A stretch of 6,623 bases of DNA from Actinomycetota bacterium. Its GTDB lineage: Bacteria > Actinomycetota > Actinomycetes > Nanopelagicales > Nanopelagicaceae. Each line of letters opens with the position of its first letter. Positions within the stretch are counted from its first letter, which is position 1. A program made the position numbers and the translations under genes. Below the pieces are notes generated by a model. That model did not search any database. It was given only the letters and a program-made list of their open reading frames with translations, and was not told the DNA's origin. The stretch covers positions 1-6,623 of the forward strand of contig CANHRF010000057.1 of NCBI GenBank assembly GCA_947463335.1, given 5' to 3'. Shown here in pieces: positions 1 through 5,284 of this stretch.

Positions 1-1
1 C

Positions 2-550
2 TTTGGTTATACAAAGATAATTCGCCATTTATCTAATTCGGCGGCAACGCTGGTGGATCCTGCTTCAGCCTTTGACATGGTTCGCACCGGAATTGCGATG
101 TATGGCTTAAGTCCCGATGTAAATACTTTAGGCGGCTCTAAGAAACTCAATTTAAAACCCGCAATGACTCTGCGCGCGAAGTTACATCTAGTAAAGGCTG
201 TCCCAGCTGGATCGCCGGTTGGTTACGGTGCAACGGAAGTTACAAAAGTAGATACGAAATTAGGGCTGGTTGCAATGGGTTATGGCGATGGAATCCCACG
301 TAGCGCAAGAAGTGCTGGTGTTTTCATTAATGGACGGCGCGCACCGATAATCGGCCGAGTTTCTATGGATCAATTTGTCGTCGACCTAGGCGCTGCATCA
401 ACTGCCGAATCTGGGGATTGGGTGAGTGTTTTTGGCCCAGGTAAGGGTGAGGAATACACCGCAGATGATTGGGCAAACGCCGCTGGGTCGATTAATTACG
501 AGATAGTTACCCGAATCGGCCCGCGAGTGCCTAGAATCTACGAACTATGA
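2..550 (+). CDS. alr: Alanine racemase, C-terminal half (5' end outside window)
   Basis: PLP-dependent interconversion of L- and D-alanine in the cytoplasm, supplying D-Ala for peptidoglycan. The reading frame is open from base 2 and gives 182 residues, about half of a normal racemase of roughly 370. The N-terminal part with the PLP lysine lies upstream. Visible family landmarks, in order, are: RHLSNSAAT; FDMVRTGIAMYGLSP, whose Arg (codon 83-85) matches the Arg that contacts the PLP ring nitrogen; VGYGAT, whose Tyr (codon 224-226) matches the second catalytic base (Tyr265 in the Geobacillus enzyme); GYGDGIPR; SMDQ (Met-Asp at 365-370), a substrate-binding element; and the terminal RVPRIYEL. 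All expected C-terminal catalytic elements are present, so nothing suggests a pseudogene. A GTG at 53 is an internal valine, not the start. The stop overlaps the livG start (ATGA), which implies translational coupling. Confidence 0.95.
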   Translation, partial: FGYTKIIRHLSNSAATLVDPASAFDMVRTGIAMYGLSPDVNTLGGSKKLNLKPAMTLRAKLHLVKAVPAGSPVGYGATEVTKVDTKLGLVAMGYGDGIPRSARSAGVFINGRRAPIIGRVSMDQFVVDLGAASTAESGDWVSVFGPGKGEEYTADDWANAAGSINYEIVTRIGPRVPRIYEL

Positions 551-1308
551 GCGCCGCACTGTTGCACGCAAAAGGTGTAAGCATTTCTTTTGGAGGACTT
601 AAAGCCCTTCACGATGTGCACCTTGAACTTCGCCCTAACGAAGTAGTCGGAGTCATCGGACCCAACGGTGCAGGTAAGACAACTTTATTTAATGCAATGT
701 GCGGATTGGTTAAGCCAGATTCTGGCAAATTTGAATTTGAAGGCAAAGAACGTGACTGGCCGCGCACAGATGAGTTGATTGACTTGGGTATCTCGCGGAC
801 ACTGCAAGGCGTTGGCCTCTTTCCTGAGTTAACTGTTTTGGAAAATGTCATGGTCGGAGCGCAAAAGTCAGCGAAGACCGGTTTGATTTCCGCAGCGCTT
901 GGAACAAATAAGCGAGATGAAGAGATCTTGCGCGATAAAGCGATGCGCGCACTGGATCGTGTTTACGCTGGCACCTTGGCAAATCGCCGCGCAGATACCT
1001 TGGCATATCCAGATACCAAGCGAGTTTCAATCGCACGAGCTCTAGTTTCAGAGCCAAAGATCTTGATGTTAGATGAACCAGCAGGTGGACTTGGGCCGCA
1101 AGATATCGAATGGATGAATAATTTAATTCGCAATTTAACTGCAACTATGTCGGTCTTAATTGTTGAGCACCATATGGATGTCGTAATGAGCGTCTGCGAT
1201 CGACTATATGTTTTAAATTTTGGAGAAGTCATTGCAAGTGGCGCGGCAGAAAAAGTCCGTCGCGATCCTGCAGTAATCGCCGCCTACCTCGGAACCGGGG
1301 TGGCTTAA
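547..1308 (+). CDS. livG: Branched-chain amino acid type ABC transporter, ATP-binding protein LivG
   Basis: One of the two cytoplasmic ATPase subunits that power HAAT-family uptake. The 253-residue length is normal for LivG. Seen in the protein: an aromatic A-loop at SFGG (F15); Walker A GPNGAGKT (38-45); Q-loop in RTLQGVGLFPELTV (Q87); Walker B ILMLDEP (172-178); H-switch in LIVEHHMD (H208); and the LivG-type C-terminal tail ending DPAVIAAYLG. The long insert between Q-loop and signature (about 105-150) is typical of LivG rather than LivF. The ABC signature is odd: it reads LAYPDTKR (152-159), where E. coli LivG has LAYGDQRR, so the signature glycine is replaced by proline. The start is the ATG overlapping the alr stop. 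No strong Shine-Dalgarno is visible, in keeping with coupled translation. The true substrate may be another amino acid or amide, since HAAT systems vary. Confidence 0.94.
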   Translation: MSAALLHAKGVSISFGGLKALHDVHLELRPNEVVGVIGPNGAGKTTLFNAMCGLVKPDSGKFEFEGKERDWPRTDELIDLGISRTLQGVGLFPELTVLENVMVGAQKSAKTGLISAALGTNKRDEEILRDKAMRALDRVYAGTLANRRADTLAYPDTKRVSIARALVSEPKILMLDEPAGGLGPQDIEWMNNLIRNLTATMSVLIVEHHMDVVMSVCDRLYVLNFGEVIASGAAEKVRRDPAVIAAYLGTGVA

Positions 1309-2015
1309 TGTTAAGAATTAAGAACTTAACTGTTGATCACGGGGCAATTCGTGCACTTCACGGCGTCTCTATCTCAATTGAGAAGGGGCAACTTGCCGCA
1401 GTAATCGGCGCAAATGGCGCTGGAAAGACCACTTTGCTACGCACCCTTTCTGGACTCAATAAGGCAACTGATGGCAGCGCAACTTGGGGCGAACATAATA
1501 TTTTGCATTCAAAACCAGAGTCACTTGTGCGCCACGGAATTTCACACGTCAGTGAAGGTAAGTCGGTTATTCCTGAGTTAACTGTTTCGGAGAATTTAGA
1601 TTTAGGTGCGCTCTGGCGTCGCAATAAAAAAGAGTCAGAACAGTCAAAGAGAGATGTGGTTGAACTCTTTCCTCGCTTAGGAGAACGACTTTCACAACGA
1701 GCAGATTCACTGTCCGGTGGAGAACGTCAGATGTTGGCAATTGGTCGATCAATGATGTCTAAGCCGCAATTGCTTCTGCTTGATGAACCTTCTCTTGGGC
1801 TAGCGCCACTGGTAGTTGAGCAAATCTTCCAATCTATTCGTGATCTCACAACTTCACTTGGACTGACGGTGGTTCTCGTAGAGCAGAATGCCATGGGAGC
1901 TTTAAAGATTGCAGATATCGGTATCGTTTTAAATCTTGGTTCTATCGCCGCGACAGGTAGCGCAGCTGCGCTTAGAGATGATCCCGCAGTGCGCGCTGCA
2001 TATTTGGGGTTCTAA
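1308..2015 (+). CDS. livF: Branched-chain amino acid type ABC transporter, ATP-binding protein LivF
   Basis: Second ATPase subunit, expected to pair with LivG under the LivH/LivM channel. At 235 residues it has the usual LivF size. Motifs: Walker A GANGAGKT (34-41); the LivF-type Q-loop region HVSEGKSVIPELTV (80-93); a canonical signature LSGGE (135-139); Walker B LLLLDEP (155-161); and VLVEQNA (190-196), where Gln193 stands at the H-switch position, as in E. coli LivF. The usual A-loop Tyr (HYGKIQALH in E. coli) is His11 here (DHGAIRALH). The C-terminal DPAVRAAYLGF is the family tail. The start ATG overlaps the livG stop by one base (TAATG). A GGGG at 1297-1300 lies 7 bases upstream and can serve as ribosome binding site. 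Confidence 0.94.
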   Translation: MLRIKNLTVDHGAIRALHGVSISIEKGQLAAVIGANGAGKTTLLRTLSGLNKATDGSATWGEHNILHSKPESLVRHGISHVSEGKSVIPELTVSENLDLGALWRRNKKESEQSKRDVVELFPRLGERLSQRADSLSGGERQMLAIGRSMMSKPQLLLLDEPSLGLAPLVVEQIFQSIRDLTTSLGLTVVLVEQNAMGALKIADIGIVLNLGSIAATGSAAALRDDPAVRAAYLGF

Positions 2016-2017
2016 CT

Positions 2018-2926
2018 ATGTTTGACTTTTTCAATACGCTGCTAATCGGTATTACCGCAGGCTCTATTTACTCATTAATGGCAATCTCAATTGTTCTGGT
2101 CTGGCGCAGTACCCGCGTTGTTAACTTTGCTGCCGGCGGAGTCGCCTTGGCAGCAACCTATGTTGGCGCATCAATTTTGGAGAGCACTGGTTCATTTTGG
2201 CTCTCGCTACCGATTGCAATGGTGGCAGGTGCCGCTCTTTCCGCATTTATTGAGTACTTCTTCTTACGTCCGCTCCTAAAGCGCTCCGGCGAGAAAACTC
2301 AGGAAATTTTCCTACCGATTATTGCAACGCTCGGAATACTCGGAGTTATCAAAGCGGTCCTGCACTTTATCTATGGAGAGAAAATTGGCGTAATTGCGCC
2401 GCCACTTTCTGACAAGGGATTTATCGTCTCGGGCGAAAGTATTGCGCTTTCGCCGCTGCGCTTAATGATTCTTGGGGTAGTGCTGGTACTTATGATCGCG
2501 CTAACTCTGATTTTCCAGCGTACAAATCTCGGTCTTTCTTTAAGAGCAGCATCGTTCGCGCCAGAAATTTCACGACTCTCCGGAATTCGAGTCGATGCGA
2601 TTCGCACACTTGGCTGGGCAATCTCAGGTGCTGCTGGTGCAACGGCCGGAATCTTGCAGACTGCTAATGGATCAGGTTCCGTTACCCCCGAAGCTTTTGA
2701 ATTTAGTTTGTTGCTAGTTTTTGGTTTCGTAGCCGCAGTAATCGGTGGAATCGAAAGTCTGGTTGGAGCTGTTCTCGGAGGGCTAACTCTCGGAGTAATT
2801 TTGGCCATCATCTTGCTGTACGTCGGGGGATCGCTGGTCTTCTTCGCTGCCTTCTTAATTTTGATTCTAGTTTTATTACTGCGACCAAATGGCATCATCG
2901 GAGTGAAGGGTGGTCGCCGTGCATAA
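2018..2926 (+). CDS. livH: Branched-chain amino acid type ABC transporter permease LivH
   Basis: Integral membrane permease forming half of the translocation channel. Its 302 residues fit LivH. Hydrophobic segments are seen at about 7-29, 38-54, 60-83, 97-118, 145-166, 197-214, 228-250 and 252-290. Family landmarks are VVNFAAGG (34-41) near the first helices, the FFLRPL element (81-86), the PIIATLGI helix (100-107), the cytoplasmic coupling loop NLGLSLRAASFAPEISRLSG (170-189) that docks on the ATPases, and the C-terminal LLLRPNGIIG. The gene begins 2 bases after the livF stop, with GGGG at 2006-2009 about 8 bases upstream of the ATG. Its end overlaps livM. Assignment to LivH rather than LivM rests on the N-terminal NFA motif and the LRPxGI tail. 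Confidence 0.93.
   Translation: MFDFFNTLLIGITAGSIYSLMAISIVLVWRSTRVVNFAAGGVALAATYVGASILESTGSFWLSLPIAMVAGAALSAFIEYFFLRPLLKRSGEKTQEIFLPIIATLGILGVIKAVLHFIYGEKIGVIAPPLSDKGFIVSGESIALSPLRLMILGVVLVLMIALTLIFQRTNLGLSLRAASFAPEISRLSGIRVDAIRTLGWAISGAAGATAGILQTANGSGSVTPEAFEFSLLLVFGFVAAVIGGIESLVGAVLGGLTLGVILAIILLYVGGSLVFFAAFLILILVLLLRPNGIIGVKGGRRA
2900..2921 (+). promoter_or_regulatory. Translation start region of livM with two candidate RBS/GTG pairs
   Basis: Inside the livH 3' end two start options exist. GGAG (2900-2903) precedes GTG 2910, and GAAGG (2905-2909) precedes GTG 2919. Both GTGs are in frame and the difference is only three residues before the first hydrophobic segment. The spacing of the second pair (9 bases) and its shorter overlap with livH slightly favour 2919. 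This is inference from spacing only. Confidence 0.4.
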
Positions 2927-3899
2927 CCGCCACATCACAAATAAACATCGCTTTGTTGGATTCGTCTTAATTGGGCTAGTTGTTTATATCTTGAGCAATA
3001 TCGTTGACGAGTGGCGCGCCTACCAAGGTGCAACAGTTGCAGTCTTTGTCGTTGCGATCGCCTCAGTAATTTTATTGACTGGATATTCGGGACAGATTTC
3101 TCTTGGTCACGGCGCGCTCCTCGCTGTTGGCGCTTACACCGCAGCACTTACACAAATTTATTTCAGCGCACCAATTTGGATCTGTTTCGTCGCCGCGGTG
3201 TTAACGACGGCGATCGTTGGCGCAATTCTTGGAGCAGCAGCTGCGCGATTGTCGGGTCCGTACCTTGCGGGAACTACGCTCGCCTTTGCAGTCGGATTAC
3301 CTTCGATCGCAAATCAATTTTCGATCCTAGGTGGCGAACAAGGAATTTCTTTTGATGCGGGTTGGCCACCACTTTCATTTGGCGAGACTTTCACGCAATA
3401 TAAATGGTTCTTATGGATTGCGACGCTGGCTGCTCTGATTTCAATGTGGTGGGTGCAGAACATTTTGCGCTCCCGCTATGGCCGCGCCTGGCGGGCGTTA
3501 AAAAGCAACGAGGTTGCCGCCGAGATCTGTGGCATCACCATCGGTCGGTCGAAGGTCCTGGCCTTCACCGTGAGCGCGGGAATAGCCGGGCTGGCGGGCG
3601 CGTTGCTCGCTATGACCATGAATAACGTCTCGCCGAGCTCATTCCCCCTCGCGCTCTCGTTCTTTATCGCCACTGGGGCAGTCCTCTCTGGCGTAAGTAC
3701 CCTCGGAGGCGTCATGATTGGTTCAGTAGCACTGGTCGCGATTCCTCTGATCGCCTCAGCGATCTCAGATCGATGGAGCACCTCTCAGAATCTGGCCACA
3801 GTGTTGCCTGACTTTATTGTCAGCGCGCTCTTGATCTTGACGGTCTTCTTAGCCCCGAAAGGTCCGATCGAGAAGCTTCGGTCGCGTCATAGCAAGTAA
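2910..3899 (+). CDS. livM: Branched-chain amino acid type ABC transporter permease LivM
   Basis: Second channel-forming permease, pairing with LivH. The 329 residues have about eight or nine hydrophobic segments and the hallmark LLTGYSGQISLGHGALLAVGAYTAAL (given as positions 55-80, key part GYSGQISLGHGA at 58-69). The coupling loop SRYGRAWRALKSNEVAAEICGI lies near residues 188-209, followed by the GIAGLAGALLA helix. The C-terminus reads LAPKGPIEKLR, as usual. The start is uncertain between GTG 2910 (17-base overlap with livH) and in-frame GTG 2919 (8-base overlap). GAAGG at 2905-2909 sits 9 bases before 2919, and GGAG at 2900-2903 sits 6 bases before 2910. The part from about 3421 onward is clearly more GC-rich than the rest of the gene and its neighbours. 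The reading frame and motifs remain intact. Confidence 0.93.
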   Translation: MVAVHNRHITNKHRFVGFVLIGLVVYILSNIVDEWRAYQGATVAVFVVAIASVILLTGYSGQISLGHGALLAVGAYTAALTQIYFSAPIWICFVAAVLTTAIVGAILGAAAARLSGPYLAGTTLAFAVGLPSIANQFSILGGEQGISFDAGWPPLSFGETFTQYKWFLWIATLAALISMWWVQNILRSRYGRAWRALKSNEVAAEICGITIGRSKVLAFTVSAGIAGLAGALLAMTMNNVSPSSFPLALSFFIATGAVLSGVSTLGGVMIGSVALVAIPLIASAISDRWSTSQNLATVLPDFIVSALLILTVFLAPKGPIEKLRSRHSK

Positions 3900-3909
3900 A
3901 GGCAATGCG

Positions 3910-3925
3910 CTCGTATGATAACGAG
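3910..3925 (+). repeat. Inverted repeat across the candidate -10 box
   Basis: Arms CTCGT (3910-3914) and ACGAG (3921-3925) are perfect complements separated by six bases that include most of the TATGAT box. A short dyad on top of a -10 element is a common operator position, but five-base arms occur by chance often enough that this is only suggestive. Confidence 0.35.
3914..3919 (+). promoter_or_regulatory. Candidate -10 box of a promoter for the binding-protein gene
   Basis: TATGAT in the 77-base gap between livM and the binding-protein gene differs from the sigma-70 consensus TATAAT at one base. It lies about 60 bases upstream of the ATG, a plausible leader length. No good -35 hexamer is visible 16-18 bases upstream (the sequence there is around AGCAAG, at the livM stop), and there is no extended TG motif. 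The promoter may therefore be weak, need an activator, or be false. A separate promoter would make functional sense, because binding proteins are usually made in excess over permeases. Confidence 0.4.
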
Positions 3926-3938
3926 TACTAAGCAGTAC
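3925..3938 (+). repeat. Inverted repeat in the leader of the binding-protein gene
   Basis: GTACT (3925-3929) and AGTAC (3934-3938) are perfect complements around a four-base AAGC loop, directly abutting the preceding inverted repeat. In RNA this could be a small hairpin between livM and the binding-protein gene. No T-run follows it, so it is not an intrinsic terminator. It could be an operator half, a processing or stability hairpin at the livM 3' end, or chance. Confidence 0.35.
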
Positions 3939-3964
3939 AGATCTACCCCGAAATACCCCTCGAT

Positions 3965-3971
3965 GGAAGGA
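3965..3971 (+). promoter_or_regulatory. Strong Shine-Dalgarno of the binding-protein gene
   Basis: GGAAGGA lies 5 bases before the ATG at 3977, within an A-rich context (AAAAAT). It is the strongest ribosome binding site in the window, fixes the start codon choice, and fits high-level translation of a binding protein. Confidence 0.8.
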
Positions 3972-3976
3972 AAAAT

Positions 3977-5284
3977 ATGATCAGAACGACTCGTCGGAAG
4001 TTTCTCGTAACTTCCGCGGTGATGACTGCAACAGCGCTCACACTCTCTGCGATGCCGGCGCAAGCCATTTCGCCGCGATCAGAGACTGGCGTTACATCAT
4101 CCTCAATCAAACTTGGCATTACCTTGCCAATGACAGGCTCAGCAAGCGCTGGGTACAAGGAACTACCAGGAGCGATGAAGGCATATTTCGATTATGTCAA
4201 CGCAAATGGTGGAGTACATGGTCGCAAGATCAACCTCGTTGTAAAGAACGATGGTTACCTGCCAAAGCAGGCAATTCAAAATACTCAAGATTTAATTGGT
4301 AAGGATAAAGTCCTTGCAGTCGTAGGCGCCCTTGGAACAGCAAATAATAAAGCTGTTGCATCTGCGGTGAACCTTGGCCGTCGTGGAGTCCCAAGCCTCT
4401 TTGTAAACACTGGCTTCAGCGGATTCGCAAATCGCAAGGCCTACCCAACTTCAAACATGATCTTGCCTTCTTACATTATGGAAGCGAAGATGATTGGTAA
4501 GTATGTAAAGGACACTTTCCCAGGAAAGAAAGCCTGCTTGCTCTACCAGGATGATGACTTTGGTGACGATGCACTTGTTGGTTTCGACAAGGGTTACGGC
4601 GACCTTGATTTCGCTGTAAAGATTGCATACCCATCACTATCTCAGGGTGTAACTGGCGTTCCAGATTCTTGGATCACTAAGTTCAAGGCCGGCGGATGTG
4701 AAGTTCAAGTTGTATTCGGTGTAGCAACAGCAACACTGTTCACTGTCTTGGCAGCTGCACGTGCGCAATATGCACCTAAGTGGGTTCTTGGTTCTGTCGG
4801 TGCAGATATCGGGTCAGTTAACCCAGCGACAATTCCTCTCATCACTGGCGCAACATCAATGTCATTTATGCCATCTGTTATTGATCCAAAGGATGAGTAC
4901 GTTGCGCTCTTTAAAGATATCAACACCCAATACAACAAGGGCGCTAAGTTCACTAGCTGGGCACTTATCGGTATGAACACTGCTTTCGTTACTGTTCAGG
5001 CCCTACAAGCAGCTGGCAAGAACTTGACTCGTAAGGGTCTGCTTGCAGCCTTTGATAACAGCGGCTCAAAATTTGCTAGCGCTGGATTAGTTCCACTGAA
5101 CTATTCCAAGACAAGCAGCGTTGGTTACAACGGATACTGGTTCGGAACATTTAATCGAACCGGCGATCTTGTGCCTAACGCAACATTCACATACGAGCCA
5201 CTCACCACAGATTCAGGTACTGGCCCAGTTGTGAAGTCAACTTATGTTCGTCCAAAGATGCCTGCGAAGGGATTGCCAAACTAA
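3977..5284 (+). CDS. Branched-chain amino acid type ABC transporter substrate-binding protein (Tat-type signal)
   Basis: Extracytoplasmic solute-binding protein of the LivK / Peripla_BP_6 type that would deliver ligand to LivH-LivM. It has 435 residues, a normal size. The N-terminus is a good twin-arginine signal: TRRKFLV at residues 5-11, a hydrophobic stretch to about 26, and an AQA cleavage site (28-30). No cysteine follows the signal, so it is not a lipoprotein. The mature part starts with the family pattern SSIKLGITLPMTGSAS, then PGAMKAYFDYVNANGGVHGRKI and VLAVVGALGTANNKA, with a second lobe around LLYQDDDFGDDALVGF. The ligand may be a branched-chain or other amino acid, an amide, or a small organic acid; the sequence alone does not decide. 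It follows livM after 77 bases with its own strong RBS, and its stop overlaps the hydrolase start. Confidence 0.92.
   Translation: MIRTTRRKFLVTSAVMTATALTLSAMPAQAISPRSETGVTSSSIKLGITLPMTGSASAGYKELPGAMKAYFDYVNANGGVHGRKINLVVKNDGYLPKQAIQNTQDLIGKDKVLAVVGALGTANNKAVASAVNLGRRGVPSLFVNTGFSGFANRKAYPTSNMILPSYIMEAKMIGKYVKDTFPGKKACLLYQDDDFGDDALVGFDKGYGDLDFAVKIAYPSLSQGVTGVPDSWITKFKAGGCEVQVVFGVATATLFTVLAAARAQYAPKWVLGSVGADIGSVNPATIPLITGATSMSFMPSVIDPKDEYVALFKDINTQYNKGAKFTSWALIGMNTAFVTVQALQAAGKNLTRKGLLAAFDNSGSKFASAGLVPLNYSKTSSVGYNGYWFGTFNRTGDLVPNATFTYEPLTTDSGTGPVVKSTYVRPKMPAKGLPN
3995..4016 (+). repeat. Perfect 8-bp inverted repeat in the first codons of the binding-protein gene
   Basis: CGGAAGTT (3995-4002) and AACTTCCG (4009-4016) are perfect complements around a six-base loop, within codons 7-14 that encode the Tat signal region. 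In the transcript this makes a stem about 18 bases after the AUG. The CTTCC of the right arm (4011-4015) is also complementary to GGAAG of the Shine-Dalgarno (3965-3969), so two mutually exclusive pairings are possible. It is not a terminator (no T-run). A regulatory role is inference. Confidence 0.55.

Noticed and set aside
53..55. GTG at 53 as the start of a short racemase-like gene
   Set aside because: The same frame continues upstream to base 2 with racemase sequence (RHLSNSAATLVDP), so this is an internal valine of a truncated alr.
821..1587. 18-base exact repeat (TTCCTGAGTTAACTGTTT) at 821-838 and 1570-1587
   Set aside because: Both copies encode the conserved PELTV segment after the Q-loop in the paralogous LivG and LivF, so common ancestry and codon preference explain it.
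2371..2898. Long minus-strand open frame opposite livH (175 codons)
   Set aside because: It lies entirely antisense to a well-supported permease. Its protein is rich in Pro, Ser, Thr and Lys with no recognisable domain, as expected for the complement of hydrophobic codons.
3011..3625. Plus-strand alternative frames inside livM (3011-3355, 3404-3625)
   Set aside because: They are out-of-frame shadows of livM with Cys/Arg/Trp-rich proteins and no domain or convincing RBS.
3995..4016. Intrinsic terminator
   Set aside because: The stem is followed by CGGTGATGAC, not a T-run, and lies inside a coding region.
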